Assembly (NCBI GenBank): GCA_903896775.1
Contig: CAITZE010000412.1
Location: 1-29,603, forward strand
Source: an uncultured bacterium
GTDB taxonomy: Bacteria > Pseudomonadota > Alphaproteobacteria > Rhodospirillales > Rhodospirillaceae
Direction of reading: 5' to 3'
DNA length: 29,603 bases
Shown here one piece after another: positions 8,289 to 16,011 of this stretch; the stretch's first letter is position 1, and the number at the start of each line of letters is the position of its first letter. A program made the position numbers and the translations under genes. The notes under the pieces were generated by a model that was given only the letters and a program-made list of their open reading frames with translations, was not told the origin of the DNA and made no database searches.

Positions 8289-9435
8289 AAGAATGCCGGG
8301 CGATTTCGTCCAGCATATGACCGGCGCGCCGCGCCTTGGTCTTCAAGTAATTATGATTGTGCGGATTGACCGCGCCGATGATGCGTTGATGTCCAACCAC
8401 GTCAACGCCGAAGTCCGCGAGCGCGGTGATCTTGCCGGGGTTATTGGTCATTAATGTAATTCGGCGAAATCCAAGTAGCGCCAACATTGCGCCGGCGACG
8501 GCATAGCGGCGCTCATCGGGGCCATACCCCAGCACGGCGTCGGCATCCATCGTGTCGTGACCAAGTTCCTGCAAACCATAGGCGCGCATTTTGTTAAGTA
8601 GGCCGATGCCGCGCCCTTCTTGATCGAGATAGAGCAGCACGCCGCTTCCGGCCGCCGCGATCTCACCGACGGCCATGCGCAATTGATCGCCGCAATCACA
8701 CTTGAGGCTGGCAAATAAATCGCCCGTCAAACACGCGGAGTGCAAGCGCGTCAAAACGGGTTGATGCGGTTTGGGTTCGCCGATGACGATAGCAACTTGA
8801 TCGTGCAGTCCATCGCCGCCGCGAAAGATCACAAACTCGGCGTCGGTTGCTTCAGCCAATGGCACTCGCGTGCGTGCAGCAATGGTCAGGTCGCGGGCGG
8901 ATTGTTCGTGAAAGTCGGTGACGGCGTCGGCGTCGACTTCGGCAAGAGAGGTTTGCATTCCGGCCGCCGCCGGCAGAACTACTGCGGCCGGCAAAAGATA
9001 GGCGCGCTTCACAAGCTCCAAAGCCGCAGCTTCGAGTGCATGGGCGGGCCGGTACTCGAAAACCGGCACGGAAGGTTCGGCTGCGAGCAAAATGTCATCG
9101 ATCTCCTCGCCGGTGAGCCCGGACAGGGAGACATAAGATGGGCCGTCCGTGGCAACGCCAAGGTGAGCTAAGCGCGGTGCGGGCAACACCAAGCCGGGGG
9201 CGCCACCTGTCGCCCGATGCCAGGCGGCAATACGTTCGCCAGCCAGCATTTCGGCGGCCGCCACAGTCAAGTTCAGACCATCGTCGCCAACGAGCTTAAC
9301 GGGTCGCCCGGCGCGCAATTCGCTGACGGCGCGCTGGACCGTCAGGCGGCCGGGATTCCCGAACCACCTTGCCAAGTCCCCATCGACGGTACCAATCTTC
9401 ACATCCTCGTTCGGCACGGCTAACCCTTGTCTCAA
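8278..9435 (-). CDS. ribA-like: GTP cyclohydrolase II (RibA-like) with atypical N-terminal domain
   Basis: RibA opens the imidazole ring of GTP, releasing formate and pyrophosphate to give a diaminopyrimidine nucleotide. The C-terminal half (about residues 195-380) is a complete GCHII domain. The zinc cysteines are 235, 246 and 248 in LHSACLTGD and KCDCGDQL; DQEGRGIGL is at 271-279; the Asp307/Arg309 pair lies in GPDERR; and NNPGKI and YLKTKARRAGH follow. The first 180 residues resemble the start of a DHBP synthase (RibB) domain (AVSELRAGRPVKLVGDDG). They lack the acidic RENEGD-type catalytic motif and RxGHTE, so this is not a working RibBA. The start may be TTG at 9435 or the in-frame GTG six codons later. 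It diverges from the RibD-type reductase, from which it is separated by 20 bases. Confidence 0.9.
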   Translation of the reverse strand: MRQGLAVPNEDVKIGTVDGDLARWFGNPGRLTVQRAVSELRAGRPVKLVGDDGLNLTVAAAEMLAGERIAAWHRATGGAPGLVLPAPRLAHLGVATDGPSYVSLSGLTGEEIDDILLAAEPSVPVFEYRPAHALEAAALELVKRAYLLPAAVVLPAAAGMQTSLAEVDADAVTDFHEQSARDLTIAARTRVPLAEATDAEFVIFRGGDGLHDQVAIVIGEPKPHQPVLTRLHSACLTGDLFASLKCDCGDQLRMAVGEIAAAGSGVLLYLDQEGRGIGLLNKMRAYGLQELGHDTMDADAVLGYGPDERRYAVAGAMLALLGFRRITLMTNNPGKITALADFGVDVVGHQRIIGAVNPHNHNYLKTKARRAGHMLDEIARHSFRK

Positions 9436-9455
9436 AGCGGCGTCAGAAAACTGTC

Positions 9456-10235
9456 ATGAAGACCATTGTGGACTGGGACCGGGACACTCCGCAATGGTTG
9501 GCGGTGCTGGCTGCGACTGAAGATTGCGGCAATGCTCCGGATTCGGCAGCGAATCCGCTCTGGCCGCTTTACAAGCCGCTGGTTGATACCCCGGCAGATC
9601 AAACATTTGTGATCGGTCAAATCGGTCAATCGCTGGATGGGCGCATTGCCACGCCGACGGGGCATTCGCATTACATCAACGGTGCGGCGGCGCTGGTTCA
9701 CCTTCACCGATTAAGGGCATTGGTGGACGCCGTGGTCGTTGGGGTAGGCACGGTGATCGCCGACGATCCTCAACTGACTGTGCGCCGAGCCCAAACACGG
9801 CTCGACGCTCCGCTACCCGCCCGTGTCGTGATTGATCCCTCAGGACGCGTCCCTTTCCAAGCCAAGTGCCTTCGGGACGACGGTGCACGGCGGATCGTGC
9901 TGCAATACGGTGCGACATCGCTTCAAAATAGCGGCGTGGAATATGTAAGCGTGCCGATGTCGGATGGTGGAATGTCACCCGCACTTATTCTTGCCGCGCT
10001 GAAAGAGCGCGGGCTTCGCCGCATTCTTGTAGAAGGTGGCGCGAATACCTTGTCGCGGTTTCTCGCAGCGGGATGTCTCAACCGTCTGCATATCATGGTG
10101 GCGCCGATGATTATTGGTTCGGGACCGGCGGGTCTTACGCTCCCTGCTATCGATCGGCTTGAACATGCGGTAAGGCCAAGGGTGACGACATTTGGCTTGC
10201 CAGAGGGCGAAGTTCTCTTCGATTGTGCGTTTTAA
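9456..10235 (+). CDS. RibD C-terminal-type pyrimidine reductase (stand-alone)
   Basis: The RibD_C fold is a dihydrofolate-reductase-like NAD(P)H enzyme. In riboflavin synthesis it reduces the ribosyl side chain of the GTP-derived pyrimidine to ribityl. This 259-residue protein has SLDGRIA (59-65), GVGTVIADDPQLTVR (96-110) and LVEGGANTLSRFL (from 191), all diagnostic, and LHIMVAPMIIGSG near the C-terminus. There is no N-terminal deaminase domain; instead about 45 residues of unrecognised sequence precede the core (DWDRDTPQWLAVLAATED). It is divergent from the RibA-like gene, from which it is separated by 20 bases, and overlaps the cytochrome b561 start (TAATG). A second, housekeeping ribD probably exists elsewhere, so this copy may serve a specialised pathway. 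Confidence 0.9.
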   Translation: MKTIVDWDRDTPQWLAVLAATEDCGNAPDSAANPLWPLYKPLVDTPADQTFVIGQIGQSLDGRIATPTGHSHYINGAAALVHLHRLRALVDAVVVGVGTVIADDPQLTVRRAQTRLDAPLPARVVIDPSGRVPFQAKCLRDDGARRIVLQYGATSLQNSGVEYVSVPMSDGGMSPALILAALKERGLRRILVEGGANTLSRFLAAGCLNRLHIMVAPMIIGSGPAGLTLPAIDRLEHAVRPRVTTFGLPEGEVLFDCAF

Positions 10236-10774
10236 TGGCCCACGTATCGCCACGCTATAGTGCCCCGGCGCAAGCCCTCCATTGGCTGACCGCGCTTGCA
10301 ATTTTCTGCGCTTTGGCTTTCGGCCTCACGATGCTGAATGTAGGCCCAGGCGATTTGCAAAACCGCTTATTCGATTTGCATCGGTCCTTCGGCGCGTTGA
10401 TTCTGGTCCTGACGAGCTTACGATTGCTGTGGCGGCTTTATGTGTCTCCCCCGCCGACAACAGTCATTATGCCAGCGTGGCAGGAACGCGCTGCGCACAT
10501 CACACATATCGCACTTTATGTTTTGCTGTTTGCCATTCCGTTGGTGGGATGGGCCGGGACTTCGGCCTTCGGCGCGAAGATCCCGGTCTTCGGTTTGTTT
10601 GAACTGCCGGCGGTTCTCGAAAAGAACAAGCCGTTAGCGGAGGTTCTTTTCACGATTCACCGCGGCCTTGCGTTTACGCTTTGCGGATTATTGGTCTTAC
10701 ATATGGGTGCGGCCTTGCAGCACCATATCGTCAATAAAGACGATACGCTGCGGCGTATGCTGCCGAAATTCTAG
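10235..10774 (+). CDS. Cytochrome b561 family di-heme membrane protein
   Basis: The 179-residue protein has four predicted transmembrane helices (about 13-33, 48-68, 85-107 and 140-165). Conserved histidines lie in ALHWLTA (His16), DLHRSFGA (His49), THIALYVLLF and FTIHRGLAF/LVLHMGAAL, the arrangement of prokaryotic b561 proteins that pass electrons between quinone or superoxide and other carriers. The ATG overlaps the stop of the upstream reductase gene (TAATG), so the two are translationally coupled. That raises the possibility that it supplies or removes electrons for the cluster's redox steps, though this is inference. It converges with the GT4 gene, and both stop codons lie in a perfect 14-bp palindrome. 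Confidence 0.9.
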   Translation: MAHVSPRYSAPAQALHWLTALAIFCALAFGLTMLNVGPGDLQNRLFDLHRSFGALILVLTSLRLLWRLYVSPPPTTVIMPAWQERAAHITHIALYVLLFAIPLVGWAGTSAFGAKIPVFGLFELPAVLEKNKPLAEVLFTIHRGLAFTLCGLLVLHMGAALQHHIVNKDDTLRRMLPKF

Positions 10775-10780
10775 AAGCTT

Positions 10781-11845
10781 CTAGGGCAATGAGGCCCATA
10801 GCGCATCTGAGACCTGCGCCGCGGTTTCGTTCCACTGCGGCAATGTCTGGCCATAGGTCCACGCAGCATCGCTGAGGCGCTGGCGGTATGTTTGATCTGA
10901 AAGCAGAGCGCGAAGCGCATCAGCCAGTGCTCCCGGATCGCCCGGCGGCACAAGAATGCCGGTATTAGCTGGAACTGTATCGATTACCGCTCCGGCGGCG
11001 CATGCGACCACGGGAATACCGCGCGCCAAAGCTTCGGCGAAGACCATGCCGTATCCTTCGTGGCGCGACGGCAGCACAAAAATGTCGGCTTCGCTGTAGA
11101 TTTGTGCGAGCGTCACATCTCTCATTTCCCCGCGCAAAGTGACGCGGTTCTCTAGGCCGTACTTGGTGATGAGATTGCGGACACTGGCCGTCACGCGTTG
11201 GTCGCGTTCCAGACTGCCGACGAGATCACTGGTCCAGGCGAGGTCTTTAATCCGCGATAAGGCCTCCATAAGAACATCTGGCGCTTTGCGATGCGTCAAT
11301 GTCGCGACCGTTAGCAGTTTAGGTGTGGCACCAGAGTTGCGCGCGCGCGGTGCGGGGTCGGTGCCCGGCAGCGCGAGAAACAGACGCCCGCGCGAGACAT
11401 TATAGTCGCGCATCAGCGTTGCTACGGTGTGCGGGCTGGTGGCGACGACCGATTGAGCGAGGGCAAGCGCTGCGCGTTCTGAGTCTTTAAGCTGTGCGAC
11501 GTCGGTTTCAGACAAGCCGGTTTCCGCAGCCAGAGGATGATGCACCAGGGCCGTCAGGCTAAGATCGAATTCTTCGATCACGGCGCGGGGTAACGCGCCG
11601 AAAGCAAGGCCGTCTATCAATGCTGGCGTTTCTGGTGGCAAAGCTGCCAACACATCTCGTGTGGCGGCGATGTCATCCGCCGACGGTGTTGGGAAGCTCG
11701 CGGGCAACGGTACGTGATGTGGGTACCAGCCGGTCGCCGGCAGGGCCTCGATCAGCCGCCGTGCATAAGCGTAACCGCCGGTCAGTGTCGCAAGATCTCC
11801 GGGGATCGCGAACCAGACATCAGGCAACTTTGATCTCCGACTCAT
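10781..11845 (-). CDS. Glycosyltransferase family 4 (GT-B)
   Basis: The 354-residue cytoplasmic protein has the GT4 hallmarks: an N-terminal glycine-rich acceptor loop (TLTGGYAYARRL), a donor-domain start (LLTVATLTHRKAPDVLMEAL, about 177-196), and the E-x7-E motif in SRHEGYGMVFAEALARG with Glu263 and Glu271. GT4 enzymes use nucleotide sugars with retention of configuration. The gene starts inside the end of the pterin-synthase-like gene (26-base overlap), the last of a tight three-gene run from the MDR dehydrogenase. In this neighbourhood a small-molecule acceptor, such as a pterin or pyrimidine derivative, is as plausible as a polysaccharide; pterin glycosides are known from cyanobacteria and green sulfur bacteria. 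The substrate assignment is inference. Confidence 0.9.
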   Translation of the reverse strand: MSRRSKLPDVWFAIPGDLATLTGGYAYARRLIEALPATGWYPHHVPLPASFPTPSADDIAATRDVLAALPPETPALIDGLAFGALPRAVIEEFDLSLTALVHHPLAAETGLSETDVAQLKDSERAALALAQSVVATSPHTVATLMRDYNVSRGRLFLALPGTDPAPRARNSGATPKLLTVATLTHRKAPDVLMEALSRIKDLAWTSDLVGSLERDQRVTASVRNLITKYGLENRVTLRGEMRDVTLAQIYSEADIFVLPSRHEGYGMVFAEALARGIPVVACAAGAVIDTVPANTGILVPPGDPGALADALRALLSDQTYRQRLSDAAWTYGQTLPQWNETAAQVSDALWASLP

Positions 11846-12227
11846 AAGAGGCGAGGGCGTTGTGGGATTCGTGGAGCGTGATTTTCATACGCTCAAGCGC
11901 CCGGGCGCCGGGTCCAAGTTTGCCGTCGGCAATGGCTTGTTTCATTTTCTGAAACACCCAATGGGCGACAGCTTCGGTCGTGGAGCGCCGGCCGCGAAAA
12001 TCGGGATGCTCGTCGAGATTGCTGTAATTGATCGACGACAAAACATGCTTCACGGTGTCGATCGCCAATCCGATATCGACGACTATATCGTTTTCATCAA
12101 GCTCGCGGCGCATGAAGCACACATCAATCACATAAGTCGCACCATGCAATTTCTGAGCTGGCCCAAACACCTCGCCCTTTATGCTGTGGGCAATCATGAC
12201 GTGATCGCGGACTTCTACGGCGTACAT
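11820..12227 (-). CDS. 6-pyruvoyl-tetrahydropterin synthase / QueD homologue with altered active site
   Basis: The 135-residue protein has the T-fold (PTPS/QueD) pattern: VMIAHSIKG with His14, KLHGATYVIDV with His28, NLDEHPDF with His74, and a C-terminal ITLHESHNALASYE with the pterin-anchoring Glu120. Two normally conserved positions differ. The catalytic cysteine four residues before the HGH motif is alanine (Ala24), and HGH itself is HGA, so one of the three zinc ligands is lost. Substrate binding may be kept while the chemistry has changed. It follows the MDR gene by 18 bases with AAGGA about 10 bases upstream of the ATG, and overlaps the GT4 gene. It would act on a GTP-derived pterin or related ring system; it is not a normal queuosine enzyme. 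Confidence 0.85.
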   Translation of the reverse strand: MYAVEVRDHVMIAHSIKGEVFGPAQKLHGATYVIDVCFMRRELDENDIVVDIGLAIDTVKHVLSSINYSNLDEHPDFRGRRSTTEAVAHWVFQKMKQAIADGKLGPGARALERMKITLHESHNALASYESEIKVA

Positions 12228-12245
12228 GGCAATCTGTCCTTTTAA

Positions 12246-13226
12246 TCAAGCGTAATTCAAAACGGTCATCAGCCCGGGGCTGCCGTCGGCAAGCACGCCT
12301 GGCAAGGCGGTGGGCGCATCGGCAAAAGCGATTTCACCGGTAATGAGAGCGTCATAGCGATCATCGCGCAGCAATTCCAGCGCCTTGGCCATACGGCGCG
12401 CCTTCGTCCAGCGCGCGCGCCGGGCCGGCGGCACCGCGCCGACTTGAGACGACACAAGCTGCAGGCGGCGCGCGTGAAACGCTTCACCGAGCGAAACTGA
12501 AATGTCCTTATCGCCATACCAGCTAGCTTCAACGACGCACGCCTCCGTGCCTGCTGCGGCGAGTGCAAGCCGCAACCCTTCCGTCGTGCCGCTGGTATGA
12601 ATGACGACGTCTTGGTCTTGCGGCGTGTTGCCGAGAGGCGCGTAAGCTGCGCCAACCTTCTCTGTAACTGTTGCGCGGGAAAGATCTATGTCGGTGACCG
12701 TCACGACTGTTCCAGGAATACCAGCGACCAGCCCAGCGATCAGTAAGCCTAATACCCCAGCGCCGACGACGAGAACACGATCGCCTGGTGCAATGCCCGC
12801 GTCCCACACTACATTCAATGCGGTTTCCATATTGGCGGCCAGAGCGGCGCGGCGTGGCGGAAGGCCTTGCGGTAGAATGTGAACGTCGCCTAATGACACG
12901 CAAGCTTCGCGCTGATGCGGGTGCAACAGGAAGACGTTTTCTCCGATGCGCTCTTTTGGCCCGTCGATAATGGTGCCTACCAAAGCGTAACCGTATTTCA
13001 CCGGAAAGGTGAACGCGCCTTCCTGATGTGGGCAGCGCATGCGTTGATGTTCGGACGCGGGCACGCGGCCGCGAAAGACTAAGCGTTCTGTACCGCGACT
13101 AATGCCCGAGAATTGTGCTGCCACGCGCACGTCCTGCGCTTTTAAAGGCGGTACATCGACGGCGCGGATTTCCACCCGGCCATCATTCACATACCAAAGT
13201 GCATCACTACGCTGCATGCATTCCAT
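12246..13226 (-). CDS. MDR-superfamily dehydrogenase (BchC-like, no structural-zinc motif)
   Basis: The 326-residue protein is a medium-chain dehydrogenase/reductase. It has an N-terminal GroES-like part (ISRGTERLVFRGRVP, YGYALVGTI) and a Rossmann domain with GAGVLG at 155-160, followed by the acidic DID that favours NAD(H). The zinc-binding GHE motif and the four-cysteine structural-zinc lobe of alcohol dehydrogenases are absent. The protein resembles the shortened BchC/threonine-dehydrogenase-like branch that oxidises secondary hydroxyls on larger ring compounds. It heads the MDR-PTPS-GT4 run on the minus strand, and 45 bases upstream is the stop of the PpnN gene. A role in oxidising or reducing the side chain of a pterin-like intermediate is inference. 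The start could also be the ATG three codons later. Confidence 0.82.
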   Translation of the reverse strand: MECMQRSDALWYVNDGRVEIRAVDVPPLKAQDVRVAAQFSGISRGTERLVFRGRVPASEHQRMRCPHQEGAFTFPVKYGYALVGTIIDGPKERIGENVFLLHPHQREACVSLGDVHILPQGLPPRRAALAANMETALNVVWDAGIAPGDRVLVVGAGVLGLLIAGLVAGIPGTVVTVTDIDLSRATVTEKVGAAYAPLGNTPQDQDVVIHTSGTTEGLRLALAAAGTEACVVEASWYGDKDISVSLGEAFHARRLQLVSSQVGAVPPARRARWTKARRMAKALELLRDDRYDALITGEIAFADAPTALPGVLADGSPGLMTVLNYA

Positions 13227-13271
13227 CCGGTAACCGAGTCCAACGGCAGACTACCTGCGCCGTTCTCGATT

Positions 13272-14714
13272 TCAAGGCACGATTCGATATACGGGATGGT
13301 ATTCGCCAGATAGCTTCATGCGCTTCTGAGCGACGAATTGCGCGAGCAGGGCATCGAGCGGTTGCATGAGACGGCTGTCGCCGCTGATCTCGAAGGGGCC
13401 GCGCGCTTCGACTTCGCGGATAATGGGTGCGCGGATATTGCCGGCCACTAGAGCTGAAAAGACCCGCCGCAGATTGGCCGCGCGCGCGTGTACGGGTTGA
13501 TCGAGGTGCAAATCCAACGCAGCAACGCTTTCGTGTGTGACGTCGAAGGGCATTTGAAGGCCGGGTGGAATGCTCAAAGTCCAATTGAAGTTGTAGGCAT
13601 CGCCCGTGGCCGTCCGGTGCTGGCGGACGCGTTCCAATCCGGCCACCATGACGCGCGCGGCTTCGGCCGGGTTATCGATGACAATGCGATAACGTGCTTT
13701 CGCTTCTGGACCGAGTGTGAGTCCAATAAATTCATCGACACGCTCAAAATAAGCGGCTGCCGATGCGGGTCCCGTGAACACGAGGGGCATCGGCTGATCG
13801 GCGTTAGCGGGATCCAAAAGGACGCCAAGCAGGTAAAGGATTTCTTCCGCCGTGCCCACACCGCCCGGGAAAACGATGATCCCATGGCCGAGCCGCACGA
13901 AAGCTTCCAGACGTTTCTCGATATCCGGCATGATAACGAGATGATTGACGATGGCATTCGGAGGTTCGGCGGCGACGATGCCGGGTTCCGTCAGGCCGAT
14001 GTAACGCCCGCTGGATGTACGTTGCTTGGCGTGGCCGATGGTCGCCCCTTTCATGGGGCCCTTCATGGCGCCCGGACCGCAGCCAGTGCAGACGTTGAGG
14101 CCCCGCAAACCCAGTTCATAGCCGACATGCTTGGTGTAGTCGTATTCCTCGCGCGAAATCGAATGCCCGCCCCAGCACACGACGAGATCCGTCTGACCTT
14201 TGGTTTCCAGCACGCGCGCGTTACGCAGAATGCAAAACACGGCGTTGGTGATGCCGTCGGACGTGGTGAGATCGAAGCGGCTGCTCTCGACAATTTCGTT
14301 GGCGATGTAGACGATGTCGCGCAGCACGGCGAAAAGGTGCTCTTTGACGCCGCGGATCATTTCGCCTTCGACGAAAGCGATGCCCGGCGCGTGGGTCAAC
14401 TCGAGCTTGATGCCCCAGGACTGCTGAACGATTTTGATTTCGAAATCCCGGTAGCGATCAAACAGCGCGCGCGGGTCGTCGCTGTAGCTGCCGGAATTGA
14501 GCACCGCCAAAGCACATTGGCGAAAGAGCGGATAAAGCCCGCCCTGGCCGCGATCAAGTAGTTTGGCCACCTCATCGTGCGAAAGGTTTTCCAAGCTGCC
14601 GCGCGGAGTAACCCGAGCGTCGACAAACTCCGTGGCTTCCACCACGGCTTTGGATTGTGCCGCAGGCGGAGCGGGCGGATTTTTCTTCATCTGTTCGTAT
14701 GTTTGGGCTGTCAT
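13272..14714 (-). CDS. ppnN: Pyrimidine/purine nucleotide 5'-monophosphate nucleosidase (PpnN/YgdH, LOG superfamily)
   Basis: PpnN splits nucleoside monophosphates into base and ribose-5-phosphate and in E. coli is stimulated by (p)ppGpp. The 480-residue length matches the long PpnN form rather than short plant-type LOG proteins. The core holds VVCWGGHSISREEY, GCGPGAMKGPMKGA (from residue 211), RYIGLTEPGI and the nucleotide-site motif PGGVGTAEE (283-291). N- and C-terminal extensions correspond to the regulatory regions of the E. coli protein. The first 40 residues are proline- and lysine-rich and less conserved. The gene is upstream of and co-directional with the MDR gene, so it may be co-transcribed with the pterin-like block. 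It could equally be an unrelated housekeeping gene. Confidence 0.9.
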   Translation of the reverse strand: MTAQTYEQMKKNPPAPPAAQSKAVVEATEFVDARVTPRGSLENLSHDEVAKLLDRGQGGLYPLFRQCALAVLNSGSYSDDPRALFDRYRDFEIKIVQQSWGIKLELTHAPGIAFVEGEMIRGVKEHLFAVLRDIVYIANEIVESSRFDLTTSDGITNAVFCILRNARVLETKGQTDLVVCWGGHSISREEYDYTKHVGYELGLRGLNVCTGCGPGAMKGPMKGATIGHAKQRTSSGRYIGLTEPGIVAAEPPNAIVNHLVIMPDIEKRLEAFVRLGHGIIVFPGGVGTAEEILYLLGVLLDPANADQPMPLVFTGPASAAAYFERVDEFIGLTLGPEAKARYRIVIDNPAEAARVMVAGLERVRQHRTATGDAYNFNWTLSIPPGLQMPFDVTHESVAALDLHLDQPVHARAANLRRVFSALVAGNIRAPIIREVEARGPFEISGDSRLMQPLDALLAQFVAQKRMKLSGEYHPVYRIVP

Positions 14715-14775
14715 GGCGCCAGCATACAGCGGTTATGTCGTAACGCGGAAATGAATCTCGAAAAGGAGATGTTAG

Positions 14776-15568
14776 CTAAGGATCGATATGGATATCTTCG
14801 GGCGGCTGACCAGCTTGGTAACGCGCGTACATCTGCGTGAAGGCCCTCTCGATATATCTGGCATAGCGTTTCACGTTGAACAGCGGTTTTGTGAAGCGGT
14901 TTTCAGCCAATTTCTGTTTGACGCGCGCGAGCTCCAGTGGGTTGGTTGCGAGCGCGACGGCGCGGGCTTCGTAGTCATCGGGCGAAGCGGCAATGAGCTC
15001 GGGCAATTCGAGCGCGGTAAGCACGCTTGCGGCGACCCGGCCGGCAAAAGAGTCACCCAAGCATGTCAAAAGCGGCAACCCCATCCACAGGGCGTCGCTC
15101 GCCGTGGTGTGAGCGTTATAGGGCAAGGTATCCAAGAATAAATCTGCCGCGCGATGGCGCGCCATATGTGCGCCGTGAGGCGCTCGTGGCGCGAAGATCA
15201 GGCGATGCGAGGCGACGCCACGGCGTTCAGCCTCAGCGCGAAGGTTAACGACAGCGGCCGAGTTGTCTTCCAAGAGCCACAATACACTGCTTTCGACGCG
15301 CTGCAGGATGCGCATCCAGATGTCAAATACATCCGGTGTGATTTTGAAACTATTATTGAAGCAACAGAAGACAAACGCCTGCTTGGGCAAACCAAGTTCG
15401 CTGCGCGACGGCGGCTCACCGGTAATACGCGAGGTGTCGTTGGCCTGAAAACTATCGGGCAGATAAGCGATTTTCTCAGCATAGAGAGGGCGTATAGCTT
15501 CCGGCATCACGATTTTGTCGGCGATCATGTAGTCGTAAAAATCGGTGGCCATAGTGCCCGGGAAGCCG
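14776..15568 (-). pseudogene. C-terminal part of a SPINDLY/OGT-type glycosyltransferase, cut by inversion
   Basis: The reading frame from GFPGTMATDFYDYM to the stop matches the second half of the OGT catalytic domain of the intact gene at 17420-19666. Shared motifs are FVFCCFNN..KITP with the conserved lysine, VLWLL, HRAADLF.DTLPYNAHTTASDALW and GLPLLTCLG. An open frame continues upstream to 15624, but those 19 residues (MANSADGFAGLHEV...) are antisense to PfpI coding sequence and unrelated to OGT. Homology stops at 15563-15568, where AAGCCG is shared with the other breakpoint. The missing upstream part is found inverted at 16383-16558. It is probably inactive in the present orientation, since it lacks the TPRs and the first Rossmann half. 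Confidence 0.8.
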
Positions 15569-15855
15569 TGTCCTTCGTCAAAGACTTCGTGCAATCCGGC
15601 AAACCCATCGGCGCTATTTGCCATGGCCCCTGGACGCTTATTGAGGCGGCCGGCGTAAAAGGCAAAAAGATGACCTCCTGGCCTTCTCTCAAGTCAGACC
15701 TCGTCAATGCCGGCGCCGCATGGGTTGATGAAGAAGTTGTCGTCGATCAGGGTTTAGTGACAAGCCGGAAACCCGATGACCTAAGTGCATTCTGCGACAA
15801 GCTGATCGAGGCGTTCGCCGAGAGCAAATACGATCGGCCGACGCAAGGGATTTGA
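15563..15855 (+). pseudogene. C-terminal half of a PfpI/DJ-1 family protein, separated by inversion
   Basis: The frame from AVSFVKDFVQSG through ICHGPW to the stop codon after PTQGI is the second half of a PfpI/YhbO-type (glyoxalase III / deglycase-like) protein. It includes the nucleophilic cysteine elbow AICHGPW and the conserved tail EVVVDQGLVTSRKPDDL. The open frame extends left to 15154, but that part is antisense to the OGT fragment. The N-terminal half lies on the other strand at 16553-16847. Joining the two across the 6-bp AAGCCG gives an in-frame protein of about 185 residues, the normal length for the family. As drawn here, the half has no start or promoter of its own. Confidence 0.85.
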
Positions 15856-15889
15856 CGTTAGTTTTCACATCCGCGTCGTGAAATTATAC

Positions 15890-15914
15890 CGGCCGCTTCT
15901 TCATTTAGCGGCCG
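15890..15914. terminator. GC-rich hairpin after PfpI C-terminal half
   Basis: CGGCCGC and GCGGCCG form a perfect 7-bp stem around an 11-base loop, 34 bases after the PfpI stop. It may have been that gene's terminator before the inversion. No strong T-run follows. Confidence 0.4.
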
Positions 15915-16011
15915 ACGATACTTTCTCCAATATTATTCGAAAGTGGGGAGCGGCTTCATAAAGGTGGAAAAATCTTTACACCGCGAGAAGCAGAATTTTC
16001 CTTAAGCCAGA

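Noticed and set aside
11862..12245. Plus-strand open frame of 127 codons opposite the PTPS-like gene
   Set aside because: Antisense shadow; the minus strand has clear T-fold motifs and a ribosome binding site.
13488..14561. Long plus-strand open frame of 357 codons opposite ppnN
   Set aside because: It is fully antisense to a gene with strong PpnN/LOG motifs, its translation has no recognisable domain, and such long shadow frames are usual at this GC content.
15154..15562. Left part of the plus-strand open frame that leads into the PfpI C-terminal half
   Set aside because: It is antisense to OGT coding sequence and has no PfpI homology; only 15563-15855 is PfpI.
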